From DASTHS01 sp035718085 (GTDB lineage Bacteria; Actinomycetota; Acidimicrobiia; Acidimicrobiales; Palsa-688), in NCBI GenBank assembly GCA_035718085.1, contig DASTHS010000290.1, forward strand, positions 1-10,890: a stretch of DNA of 10,890 nucleotides. The letters run 5' to 3'. The notes under the pieces are model-generated. The model had not been told where the DNA came from. It made no database searches and saw only the letters and a list, made by a program, of their open reading frames with translations. Below, in pieces: positions 1-6,199 of the stretch; position 1 is the first letter of the stretch; every line of letters starts with the position of its first letter. The position numbers were made by a program, and so were the translations under genes.

Positions 1-234
1 GCTGGTGACCACCAGCCCGACGGCGACCACCGCCACACCCACGGCCACGACCGCCACAACGCCCGCGACCACGGCGGCCAGCCCGGCCGCCACGGCACCG
101 GGGGCGACCCGCACGACGACCGCCGGGTCGTCGACGACGGCGTCGAGCCCGGCGACGACCCGGCCCAGCTCGTCGACCACCCGGTCGACGGGGCCGCCGA
201 GCAGCACCGGCCCGCCGACCTCGACGGGCCACAC
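1..234 (-). CDS. Small membrane protein, hypothetical, C-terminus outside window
   Basis: This is a minus-strand reading frame open for 78 codons up to the window edge, so its C-terminus is missing. Nearly every codon ends in G or C, which is why I take this frame as real and the plus-strand frame opposite it as a shadow. Residues 1-45 are a soluble, Val- and acid-rich stretch (motifs DRVVDELGRVVAGLDAVV and VDDPAVVVRV). From about residue 46 the chain is only Ala, Val, Gly and Leu, which should form one or more membrane helices. The GTG at 234 is the first start after an in-frame TGA 10 codons upstream. A GGAGG lies almost against it, so the true start may be the GTG at 207. It follows the next gene by 27 bases on the same strand and is probably cotranscribed with it. 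I do not recognise a family. Confidence 0.55.
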   Translation of the reverse strand, partial: MWPVEVGGPVLLGGPVDRVVDELGRVVAGLDAVVDDPAVVVRVAPGAVAAGLAAVVAGVVAVVAVGVAVVAVGLVVTS

Positions 235-261
235 CCCTCCGACGGCGTGACGAGGGCCGGG

Positions 262-978
262 TCAGCCCCGGGCAGCCGCCCCGTGGGAACCCGACGCGCC
301 GTGGGAGCTCGATGCCCCGTGGCCGCCAGCGCCGCTGCTCGGAGCGACGGGGGCGGAGGGGCGGGCACCGGTCGCCGGCGCAGCCGTCGAGGGCCGGGCC
401 GCCGGCCCGGTGGTGCCGGCGTCGCCGCTGCTGGCCCCCCCGTCGGCTGCACCCGCAGGGGCGGCGGCGTCGGCCGGGTGCCCGGCGGCCACGACGCCCT
501 GGCAGTAGGCGGTCACGGCACCGCTGCCCCCGTTGGCCGCGGCCAGCGCGGCGAACGGCGGGGGCATCGTGGCCCCTGCGGTGACCTGCGCCTTCCAGCC
601 ACCCCCGTGCAGCAGGGCGGTGCACAGCCCGAAGGTCGACGCCGGGCCGGGGGCCGTCGCCCCCGCGGTGGGCGCTACTGCGGCCGGGGCGGCCTGGGCG
701 GTGGCGGTGCTGGTCGCCGAGTCGCTGGTGGGTGCATCAGCCGTCGTCGACGAGTCGGCCGTCGTCGAGGAGTCGGGTGCCTCCGTGGTCGACGACGAGG
801 TCGGCGCCGAAGCCACGGTCGTGAGCTCCGCCGAACTGCTCGACGTGGAGTCGGCCAGGGTCATCGGCACCGCACCGGTGGCTGCGGCCACGGCGGCGCC
901 GCCACCGACCACGGCGGCCGCGACCATCCCGCCGATCTTCGCTGACACGATCTTCGAGAACACCCCTGCGAACCTCAC
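262..978 (-). CDS. Secreted or membrane-anchored Ser/Thr/Ala-rich surface protein
   Basis: 238 residues from the GTG at 978. Residues 6-38 look like a signal peptide or N-terminal anchor: basic FSKIVSAKIGG, then an Ala/Val/Gly helix. Residues 43-114 are a low-complexity Ser/Thr/Ala/Asp linker of the cell-wall-spanning type. A short folded segment follows at about 115-167, with FGLCTALL, PPFAALAAANGG and AVTAYCQGV. The pair C119 and C159 and this FGLCTA...AYC pattern recur, to my knowledge, in uncharacterised actinobacterial exported proteins. The tail (about 168-238) is Ala/Pro/Gly/Ser-rich and ends in repeated SHGA-type motifs with three histidines. The GTG at 963 is an attractive alternative start: it gives a shorter leader (MFSKIVSAKIGG) and has GAGG 9 bases upstream, while no good ribosome site precedes 978. 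No catalytic motif is visible and the function is unknown. Confidence 0.75.
   Translation of the reverse strand: MRFAGVFSKIVSAKIGGMVAAAVVGGGAAVAAATGAVPMTLADSTSSSSAELTTVASAPTSSSTTEAPDSSTTADSSTTADAPTSDSATSTATAQAAPAAVAPTAGATAPGPASTFGLCTALLHGGGWKAQVTAGATMPPPFAALAAANGGSGAVTAYCQGVVAAGHPADAAAPAGAADGGASSGDAGTTGPAARPSTAAPATGARPSAPVAPSSGAGGHGASSSHGASGSHGAAARG
740..775. repeat. 18-bp tandem repeat in the Ser/Thr linker
   Basis: Two adjacent 18-bp units, 740-757 and 758-775, differ at a single base (GACGAGTCG against GAGGAGTCG in their second halves). On the minus strand they encode consecutive DSSTTA units of the linker of the exported protein at 262-978. This is the usual way such linkers grow and shrink by replication slippage. 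Confidence 0.7.
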
Positions 979-1085
979 CGTCGAGTGGCCATCCGGACAC
1001 CCAGAGTGTGGGCGGCGGGGTCGACGACGGCCAGCATCTTCCGCCCTTTCGCCGATCGGCCGCTGCGGCCGGGGAGAATCGGGGC
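979..1085. promoter_or_regulatory. Divergent intergenic region with a 15-bp palindrome
   Basis: This 107-bp gap separates two divergent genes, so it should hold both promoters, but I see no convincing -10/-35 pair. It contains a perfect palindrome at 1057-1071 (CGGCCGC, T, GCGGCCG). A GGGGAG at 1071-1076 is the likely ribosome site for the GTG at 1086, with 9 bases between. The palindrome could be an operator or a chance product of GC-rich sequence. Confidence 0.35.
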
Positions 1086-1304
1086 GTGCGCCCCCTGACC
1101 ATCGCCGGCGTCACGGTGCTCGTGTTCATGATGGCGATGTACGCCCTCGAGGCGAGGGGCCGGCGCTTCGTCGCCGCCTTCGCCGTCGGGTGCGCGCTGT
1201 CGTCGGCCTACGGGTTCGCCTCGGGGGCGTGGCCGTTCGGGGCCGTCGAAGCCGTCTGGTGCGTGGTCGCCCTCCGCCGGTACAGCTCCGCCCGGCCGGC
1301 ATAG
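1086..1304 (+). CDS. Small conserved two-helix membrane protein
   Basis: 72 residues from a GTG start. Two hydrophobic segments are visible, about 5-22 (ITIAG-like start to FMMAMYAL) and 27-47, followed by an amphipathic or membrane-associated C-terminal stretch with WPFGAVEAVWCVVALRRY. The motifs MYALEARGRRF, ALSSAYGF and WPFGAVEAVW match, from memory, a widespread family of short actinobacterial proteins of unknown function. The start is set by GGGGAG 9 bases upstream. Longer in-frame starts to 1008 would add a low-complexity, poorly conserved leader and run into the divergent promoter region. It stands alone: 101 bases and a hairpin separate it from the crotonase gene downstream. No catalytic residues are evident. 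The family resemblance suggests a real gene, but its role cannot be named. Confidence 0.75.
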   Translation: MRPLTIAGVTVLVFMMAMYALEARGRRFVAAFAVGCALSSAYGFASGAWPFGAVEAVWCVVALRRYSSARPA

Positions 1305-1366
1305 ACCGCTCTGGTCGGCAGCTCCCGAGCACGCCCCTGACGGCGGGGGCCTGCCATGCTGCGGTC

Positions 1367-1387
1367 GCCGACCGGGAGGCGGTCGGC
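1367..1387. promoter_or_regulatory. Inverted repeat upstream of the crotonase gene
   Basis: Perfect 7-bp arms GCCGACC and GGTCGGC flank a 7-base centre (1374-1380). It ends six bases before the ribosome site of the crotonase gene. It could be an operator, a leader hairpin, or a terminator for the small gene ending at 1304. AAA follows the second arm, and there is no T run. Confidence 0.4.
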
Positions 1388-1405
1388 AAACCGGGGAGGG
1401 CACAG

Positions 1406-2176
1406 ATGACCGGGTTCACCACGCTGCGCTACGAGGTGGCGGGCGGCCTCGCCCGCCTCACCCTCGACCGACCCGAGCAGCGCAACGGCATGACCAACCA
1501 GATGGTGCGGGAGGCGACCCGGGCGCTGGAGATGGCGGCGGCCGACGACGCCGTGCGGGTGCTGGTGCTGACCGGCGCCGGCGGCTCGTTCTGCCCCGGC
1601 GCCGACCTCCACCACTTCACCAGCGGGGCGGCCGACGAGCGCCTGGACCCCCGAGACTTCGCGGTGGCCGCCCTGCTCCACGAGGTCCCGGCCGTCACCG
1701 TCGCCGCCATCAACGGGGCGTGCGCCGGCGCCGGGCTGGGCTGGGCGCTGGCGTGCGACCTGCGGGTCATGGCCGCCACCGCCCGGCTCAACACCGCCTT
1801 CCTCGACGTGGCCGTCGCCGGCGACATGGGCATCCCCTGGTCGCTGCCGAGGATCGTCGGCGCCGCCCGCGCCCGCGACCTCTCCTTCCTCCCCCGCAGG
1901 GTCGACGCCGCCGAGGCCGCCGCCATCGGCCTGGTCGCCCGGGTGTTCCCCGCCGAGAGCTTCGCCGACGACACCGAGGCGGTGCTGGCCGCGCTGCTCG
2001 AGAAGTCGCCCACCGCCCTGCGTGGTCTCAAGGCCCACTACCTCCTCGCCGAGCGCATGGGGTTCGCCGACTTCGTCGGCTACGAGGCCGAGCGCCACCT
2101 GCGGATCGCCGCCAGCGCGGACACGGCCGAGGCCTTTCGGGCGTTCCTCGAGAAGCGCAAGCCGAACTTCGGCTGA
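1406..2176 (+). CDS. Crotonase-fold acyl-CoA isomerase/hydratase (PaaG-like active site)
   Basis: 256 residues, the normal length for the enoyl-CoA hydratase/isomerase superfamily. The crotonase fold is clear: LTLDRPEQRNGMT near the N-terminus, SFCPGADL (61-68) for the CoA/oxyanion-hole loop, NGACAGAGLG (103-112) for the second oxyanion-hole segment, and GLVARVFP (175-182). By my alignment to rat mitochondrial hydratase, both catalytic Glu positions (144 and 164 there) are lost, being G112 and F132 here. D140 in AGDMG falls where PaaG and dienoyl-CoA isomerases carry a catalytic Asp. I therefore infer a double-bond or epoxide/oxepin-type CoA isomerase rather than a hydratase, with unknown substrate. 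The ATG has an excellent ribosome site (GGGGAGGG, 5 bases away). The longer open frame upstream is a shadow. No partner genes sit beside it, and it converges with zur. Confidence 0.9.
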   Translation: MTGFTTLRYEVAGGLARLTLDRPEQRNGMTNQMVREATRALEMAAADDAVRVLVLTGAGGSFCPGADLHHFTSGAADERLDPRDFAVAALLHEVPAVTVAAINGACAGAGLGWALACDLRVMAATARLNTAFLDVAVAGDMGIPWSLPRIVGAARARDLSFLPRRVDAAEAAAIGLVARVFPAESFADDTEAVLAALLEKSPTALRGLKAHYLLAERMGFADFVGYEAERHLRIAASADTAEAFRAFLEKRKPNFG

Positions 2177-2182
2177 CTGCGC

Positions 2183-2638
2183 TCAGCGGCGGAGGCCGGC
2201 GGCCGGCCCGCCGGCGCATTCGGCGCACGTGCCGAGCACCTCGAGGGTGTGGGTGACCTCCACGAAGCCGTGGGCGGCGGCGGTGGCTGCCGCCCACCGC
2301 TCGACGGCCGGCCCCTTCACCTCCACCGCCCGCCCGCAGCAGCGGCACACCAGGTGGTGGTGGTGCTCGTCGGTCGCGCAACGGCGGTAGCGGGTCTCGC
2401 CGTCGTCTCCCCGGAGGGCGTCGAGCGGCCCGCTGTCGCAGAGGGCCCGCAGCTGGTTGTAGCCGGTGGTCAGCCCCACCCGCTCGCCGCGGGACCGCAG
2501 GTCCGCGTGCAGCTCCTGGGCCGACCGGAACCCGCCGGCCAGGTCGAGCACGGCGGCCAGCGCCCGCTTCTGGCGCGTCGACCGCTCCAGGCCGCCACGA
2601 GCGGCGAGGGGCGTGGCGCTGCTCGCAGGGTCGGCCAT
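2183..2638 (-). CDS. zur: Zinc uptake regulator, Fur family (Zur/FurB-like)
   Basis: 151 residues. In the zinc-bound state Zur dimers bind DNA and repress zinc import genes. The sequence follows mycobacterial Zur (FurB) closely: RSTRQKRALAAVL, FRSAQELHADLRSRGE (winged-helix N-half), then YRRC, HHHHLVCRCCG and HTLEVLGTCAEC. Structural zinc ligands are the two CxxC pairs C98/C101 and C138/C141. Regulatory-site ligands equivalent to those of FurB are D73, C87, H93 and H95. The odd point is the recognition helix: families show TVYR, but here residues 58-61 are TGYN (LTTGYNQLR), so the DNA-contacting Arg is Asn61. The ATG at 2638 starts the conserved part; longer in-frame extension upstream is Ala/Pro-rich and overlaps znuA. 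The gene is divergent from the zinc importer, as expected for its regulator. Confidence 0.93.
   Translation of the reverse strand: MADPASSATPLAARGGLERSTRQKRALAAVLDLAGGFRSAQELHADLRSRGERVGLTTGYNQLRALCDSGPLDALRGDDGETRYRRCATDEHHHHLVCRCCGRAVEVKGPAVERWAAATAAAHGFVEVTHTLEVLGTCAECAGGPAAGLRR
2195..2215. terminator. Hairpin at the convergent crotonase/zur junction
   Basis: Arms GCCGGCGG (2195-2202) and CCGCCGGC (2208-2215) form a perfect 8-bp stem with a 5-base loop. It lies just past the crotonase stop and inside the last codons of zur, so it could end transcription from either side. There is no T run, as is common in high-GC actinobacteria. A smaller inverted repeat (GCCGA, TCGGC) overlaps the crotonase stop region at 2161-2173. 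Confidence 0.45.
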
Positions 2639-2645
2639 GCCTGCC

Positions 2646-2651
2646 AGCGTA
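2646..2651 (-). promoter_or_regulatory. Possible -10 box for a leaderless zur mRNA
   Basis: On the minus strand TACGCT, which fits TANNNT, lies 7 bases before the zur ATG, the spacing typical of actinobacterial leaderless transcripts. No good Shine-Dalgarno precedes the ATG. No convincing -35 element is visible at 17-18 bases; a TTGCCA lies 20 bases upstream. Confidence 0.35.
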
Positions 2652-2668
2652 GTCCCGCCCGGTACCGG

Positions 2669-2689
2669 TAATGGCAACGGTTGCGGGTA
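2669..2689. promoter_or_regulatory. Candidate Zur operator between zur and znuA
   Basis: An imperfect 21-bp palindrome centred on G2679: TA, three mismatched bases, GCAAC, G, GTTGC, three mismatched bases, TA. The half TAATGGCAAC resembles the TAATGAAAAC-type half-sites known for actinobacterial Zur, with A replaced by G/C. It ends 10 bases before the znuA ATG and lies about 31-51 bases upstream of zur, so one bound dimer could block znuA and possibly affect zur. The assignment rests on position and symmetry. Confidence 0.6.
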
Positions 2690-2699
2690 AGGTGCCGGC

Positions 2700-3614
2700 A
2701 TGCCGACCTGGGCCGGTGCCGCCGCCACCGCCGCCGCGCTGGCGCTCGCGGCGGCCGGGTGCGGCACCGCCGCCCCGGCGGCGGGCGCGCCGGTGCGGGT
2801 CGTGGCCGGCGAGAACCAGTACGGCGACGTGGCCGCCCAGATCGGCGGTCGGTGGGTGCGGGTCACCTCGGTGCTGGCCAACCCGTCGGCCGACCCCCAC
2901 AGCTTCGAGGCCACCACCAGCGTCGCCAAGAAGGTGGCCGCCGCCGGCCTGCTCATCGAGAACGGCCTCGGCTACGACGCGTTCATGGCCCAGCTGGCCG
3001 CCGCCACCTCGACCCCCGGGCGTCGGCTGATCGACGTGCAGCACCTGCTCCGCCTGCCCGACAGCACCCCCAACCCCCACCTCTGGTACCGGCCGTCGAC
3101 CATGCCGGCGGTGGCCGCTGCGGTGGCCGGCGACCTGGCCGCCCTCGACCCTCAGCACGCCGCCGCGTTCCGCACCAACGAGGCGGCCTTCCTCAGGTCG
3201 TTGTCGCCCCTCGACGCGGCGATCACCGCCTTCCGGGCCGCCCACGCCGGCACCCCGGCCGCCACGACCGAGCCGGTGGCCGACGACCTCCTCGACGCCC
3301 TCGGGGTGGCCAACCTGGTGCCGTTCCGCTTCCAGGCCGCCGAGATGGACGGCACCGACCCGACGCCCCAGGACGTGGCCGCCGTGCGCCGCCTGGTGGC
3401 CGACCGGCGGGTGCGGTTCCTCTGCGTAAACCAGCAGGTGACCGACACCCTCACCGCCGGCATCCGCCGCCTGGCGGCGAGCTCGGGCGTGCCGGTGGTA
3501 GGGGTCTCCGAGACGATGCCCACCCCCGGCTACCACTACCAGTCGTGGATGCTGGCCGAGGTGGCGGCCATCACCCGGGCCGTCGACACCGGCGCCTCGA
3601 CGGCGCGGCTGTGA
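2700..3614 (+). CDS. znuA: Zinc/manganese ABC transporter substrate-binding lipoprotein (cluster A-I)
   Basis: 304 residues. It captures divalent metal outside the membrane and hands it to the permeases. A short signal peptide ends in the lipobox LAAAGC, with C21 as the lipidated residue. The A-I fold is shown by VVAGENQYGDVA, DPHSFE (H67), NPHLWY (H127), the E191 motif TTEPVADDLL, DPTPQDVAAV and VGVSETM (E271). H67 and H127 are the usual first two ligands. The third is Glu (E191), not the His of enteric ZnuA. Glu at this place is found in manganese-binding PsaA, but also, as I recall, throughout an actinobacterial TEPVA-type subgroup. The usual fourth Asp is not obvious; H279 is nearby. Adjacent zur and the operator candidate argue for zinc. 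The start has AAGG 7 bases upstream. It is the first gene of the operon and overlaps the ATPase gene by 4 bases. Confidence 0.92.
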   Translation: MPTWAGAAATAAALALAAAGCGTAAPAAGAPVRVVAGENQYGDVAAQIGGRWVRVTSVLANPSADPHSFEATTSVAKKVAAAGLLIENGLGYDAFMAQLAAATSTPGRRLIDVQHLLRLPDSTPNPHLWYRPSTMPAVAAAVAGDLAALDPQHAAAFRTNEAAFLRSLSPLDAAITAFRAAHAGTPAATTEPVADDLLDALGVANLVPFRFQAAEMDGTDPTPQDVAAVRRLVADRRVRFLCVNQQVTDTLTAGIRRLAASSGVPVVGVSETMPTPGYHYQSWMLAEVAAITRAVDTGASTARL

Positions 3615-4393
3615 CCGGCGCCGCCCTCACCGTCGAGGGCGTCAGCGTGACCCTCGGCGGCCGCCAGGTGCTCGACGGGGTGACCTTCACCGTCGCCGAG
3701 GGCGGCTTCTGCGGGCTCATCGGCTCGAACGGGGCCGGCAAGACCACCCTCCTGCGCGCCGCCCTCGGCTTGGTCACCCCCGACCGCGGGCGCATCACCG
3801 TTGCCGCCGGCGCCGACGACGCCCCCGCCGTCGGCTACGTGCCGCAGAAGATCTCCCTCGAGCCCGACGTGCCCCTCCGGGCGCGCGACCTGGTCGGCCT
3901 CGGCCTCGACGGCCACCGCTTCGGCTTCGGCCGCCGCTCGGCCGCCGACCGGCAGGCCGTCGACGACATGCTCGACGCCGTCGGCGCCACGTCGTTCGCC
4001 GACGCCCGGGTGGGCACCCTCTCGGGCGGCGAGCAGCAGCGGGTGATGATCGCCCACGCCCTCGTGGGCCGGCCCCGCCTCCTGCTCGCCGACGAGCCCC
4101 TCGCCAACCTCGACCTGCGCGCCTCGGGGGAGGTGGTGGAGCTGCTCGCCCGGGTCGGCGCAGACCAAGGGGTGGCGGTGCTGCTCTCGGCCCACGACAT
4201 GAACCCGCTGCTCGGCGTGGTCGACCAGGTCGTCTACCTGGCCGACGGCAGGGCGGTGTCGGGCCGCCCCGAGGAGGTCGTGACCACCGAGACCCTGAGC
4301 GCGCTCTACCGCCACCCCGTCGAGGTCATCCACGCCCAGGGCCGCGTGCTCGTCGTGGCCGGGCCCGGCGCCACCCCCGACGGGGGTCGCTGA
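3611..4393 (+). CDS. znuC: Zinc ABC transporter ATP-binding protein
   Basis: 260 residues. This is the cytoplasmic motor that couples ATP hydrolysis to metal import. All nucleotide-binding motifs are intact: Walker A GSNGAGKTT (38-46), Q-loop Q79 in GYVPQK, signature LSGGEQQR (137-144), Walker B LLLADEP (157-163) with the catalytic Glu, D-loop NLDLR, and switch His H195 in SAHDMN. About 55 residues follow the H-loop, with YLADGRAVSGRPEEV and YRHPVEVIHAQGR typical of the metal-transport subfamily. The GTG start shares GTGA with the znuA stop, so translation should be coupled. A longer in-frame extension upstream runs through znuA and is a shadow. It is followed two bases later by the first permease gene. 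Confidence 0.93.
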   Translation: MTGAALTVEGVSVTLGGRQVLDGVTFTVAEGGFCGLIGSNGAGKTTLLRAALGLVTPDRGRITVAAGADDAPAVGYVPQKISLEPDVPLRARDLVGLGLDGHRFGFGRRSAADRQAVDDMLDAVGATSFADARVGTLSGGEQQRVMIAHALVGRPRLLLADEPLANLDLRASGEVVELLARVGADQGVAVLLSAHDMNPLLGVVDQVVYLADGRAVSGRPEEVVTTETLSALYRHPVEVIHAQGRVLVVAGPGATPDGGR

Positions 4394-4395
4394 CG

Positions 4396-5316
4396 GTGCC
4401 CGGTGGCCCGCTGGTGGCCCGGGTGCTGGGCGGTGCCCTCCGCCCGCTGGTCGAGCCGGGCTTCCTCTCCAGCGGTCCGGTGCGCACCGCCCTGGTCGTC
4501 GGCACGGTCGTCGCCGCGGTGTCGGCGGCGGTCGGCGTGGTCACCGTGGTGCGGGGCCAGGGCTTCGCCGGCCACGCCCTGGCCGACATCGGCAGCGCCG
4601 GCGGGGCGGCCGCCGTGCTCGTCGGGGCGCCGACCGTCTGGGGCTTCGTGGCCTTCAACGTGGCCGCCGCAGGGGTGATCGACCTGGTCGGCGTCGACCG
4701 CCGCCGGGGGCGCGACGTGGCCACCGGCATCGTGTTGGGCGTGGCGCTCGGCCTGGCCGCCCTGTTCCTCTACGAGGACGCCGTGTCGACCACGGCCACC
4801 GGCACGGCCGTCGTCATCCTCTTCGGGTCGCTGTTCGCGGTGCCGACCACGACGGTGCCGCTCGTCGCCGCCCTGGGCGCGGCGTCGGCGCTCGCCCTCG
4901 CCGCCCTGTGGCGGCCGCTGCTGCTCACCTCGGTCAACCCCGACCTGGCCGCGGCGCGCGGCGTGCCGGTGCGGGCCGTCGGGGGGGCGTTCCTGGCCAT
5001 CCTGGCGGTGGCGGTCTCGCTCTCGGCGGTGACGATCGGGGCCATCCTCTCGACCGCCCTGCTGATCGGCCCCGCGGCCACGGCGCTGCGTTGCACCGCC
5101 CGCCCCGCCCGGGCGGTCGCCCTGGCCGCCGTCACCGGCGTGGCCGCCACCTGGGTCGGGGTGCTCGTCGCCTACGACAGCGCCGACTGGCTCGGCGGCC
5201 GGGGCCTGCCGGTGAGCTTCTGCGTGGTCGCCGCCGTGGTGGCCGCCTACGCCGTGTCATCGGTGGCGCCCGCCGCCCGTCGGCGCCGGCCGCCGGCCCC
5301 GCCGGGGGGCGGGTGA
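4396..5316 (+). CDS. znuB: Zinc ABC transporter permease, ABC-3 family (first of two)
   Basis: 306 residues with about eight hydrophobic segments, beginning at about 31-52, 66-82, 84-100 and 108-126, as in ABC-3 permeases of metal importers. Family markers are VVRGQGFAGHALADIGSAG (about 51-69), with the conserved His60 in the early loop, and NPDLAAARGVP (181-191), the cytoplasmic segment that docks on the ATPase. TIGAILSTALLIGPAATA (213-230) matches the conserved late helix. The C-terminus is a short Arg/Pro/Gly-rich tail. The GTG start lies two bases after the ATPase stop, with a G-rich run upstream. The stop overlaps the next start in TGATG. It differs clearly from the second permease, so the two probably form a heterodimeric pore. 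Confidence 0.9.
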   Translation: MPGGPLVARVLGGALRPLVEPGFLSSGPVRTALVVGTVVAAVSAAVGVVTVVRGQGFAGHALADIGSAGGAAAVLVGAPTVWGFVAFNVAAAGVIDLVGVDRRRGRDVATGIVLGVALGLAALFLYEDAVSTTATGTAVVILFGSLFAVPTTTVPLVAALGAASALALAALWRPLLLTSVNPDLAAARGVPVRAVGGAFLAILAVAVSLSAVTIGAILSTALLIGPAATALRCTARPARAVALAAVTGVAATWVGVLVAYDSADWLGGRGLPVSFCVVAAVVAAYAVSSVAPAARRRRPPAPPGGG

Positions 5317-6119
5317 TGTTCGCCCCGTTCATGCTGCACGCCTGGGCAGTGGCGACGGTGGTCGCCGTCGTGGCCGGCGTCGCCGGGTTCTTCACGGTCC
5401 TGCGCGGCAGCGCCTTCGCCGCCCACGCCCTGCCCAACGGCGCCTTCGCCGGAGCGGCCGCCGCCACCCTGGCCGGCGTCGACCCGCTGGTCGGTCTCGG
5501 CGCCGCCTCGCTCGCCGGCGTGGCCGCCATCGCCGGGCTCGGGCGCCGGGCCCGGAGCGACGTGGCCACCGCCCTGGCCATCGTCGTGCTGCTGGCGACC
5601 GGCGACCTGCTGTTGGGCCGCACGGCCGACTACGCCGAGGGCGTCTACGGCCTGCTCTTCGGCGAGGTGCTCGGCGTGTCGACCACCCAGCTGGTGCCGA
5701 CGGCCGCCCTCGCCGCCGCAGCGGTGGCCGCGATCGTCGTGCTCTACCGGCCGCTGCTCCTCGCCTCGGTGATCCCCGACGCCGCCGAGGCGCACGGCAT
5801 CCGGGCCGGCCGCCTCGACCTGGCGTTCCTGGTGGTGCTGGCGCTGGTCACCACCGCGGCCGTGCCGGTCGTCGGTTCGCTGCTGGTCTTCAGCCTGCTG
5901 ATCGGGCCGCCGGCCGCCGCCCAGGCCCTCACCGCCCGCCCGGCGCGGGCCCTGGCGCTCTCGGTGGCGTTGGCCCTGACCACGGTGTGGGCGTCGGTCG
6001 CCCTGGCGTACGTGACCGACCTGCCGATCGGCTTCTACGTCGGCACCGGCAGCGGGCTGGCCTACGCCGCCGGCCGGCTGCGGGCCGGCGCCGGCCACCG
6101 TCGGCGGCGGGTGAGGTAG
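5316..6119 (+). CDS. znuB: Zinc ABC transporter permease, ABC-3 family (second of two)
   Basis: 267 residues, a second ABC-3 permease encoded directly after the first with a one-base overlap (TGATG). The same landmarks occur in the same order: TVLRGSAFAAHALPNGAF (27-44) with H37 in the early loop, YRPLLLASVIPDAAEAHGI (144-162) as the ATPase docking segment, and VGSLLVFSLLIGPPAAAQAL (186-205) as the late conserved helix. It lacks the N-terminal extension of its partner and ends in a short Arg-rich tail that should stay in the cytoplasm. A paralogous pair of permeases with one ATPase suggests an asymmetric transporter. It is the last gene of the operon, followed by a hairpin at 6142-6160. The metal is inferred from the neighbouring zur. 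Confidence 0.9.
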   Translation: MFAPFMLHAWAVATVVAVVAGVAGFFTVLRGSAFAAHALPNGAFAGAAAATLAGVDPLVGLGAASLAGVAAIAGLGRRARSDVATALAIVVLLATGDLLLGRTADYAEGVYGLLFGEVLGVSTTQLVPTAALAAAAVAAIVVLYRPLLLASVIPDAAEAHGIRAGRLDLAFLVVLALVTTAAVPVVGSLLVFSLLIGPPAAAQALTARPARALALSVALALTTVWASVALAYVTDLPIGFYVGTGSGLAYAAGRLRAGAGHRRRRVR

Positions 6120-6141
6120 CCCCGGCCCGCCGGCCTTGCGC

Positions 6142-6160
6142 CCCGCCGCCGGGGCGGGGA
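6142..6160 (+). terminator. GC-rich hairpin after the zinc operon
   Basis: Arms CCCCGCC (6142-6148) and GGCGGGG (6154-6160) form a perfect 7-bp stem with a 5-base loop, 22 bases past the stop of the second permease. There is no T run. Its place between the operon and an aldehyde dehydrogenase gene with its own strong ribosome site supports a role as terminator. Confidence 0.5.
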
Positions 6161-6199
6161 CCATGGGCCCCGACCCAGCCCAGCCGACCGGAGGCCCCG

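Noticed and set aside
5..250. Thr/Ser-rich plus-strand frame resembling a mucin-like linker
   Set aside because: It is the complement of a Val/Ala membrane-helix frame on the minus strand with better codon pattern and operon context.
740..775. Short tandem repeat considered as a CRISPR or regulatory array
   Set aside because: There are only two adjacent units without spacers, in frame within a Ser/Thr linker.
533..1405. N-terminal extension of the crotonase reading frame
   Set aside because: The crotonase fold starts at 1406 with an excellent ribosome site. The upstream part is antisense to the surface-protein gene and crosses the small membrane-protein gene.
2028..3536. Long minus-strand frame covering zur and the znuA antisense
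   Set aside because: It is a different frame from zur and has a Gly/Arg/His-rich product with no motifs. The real genes zur and znuA explain the region.
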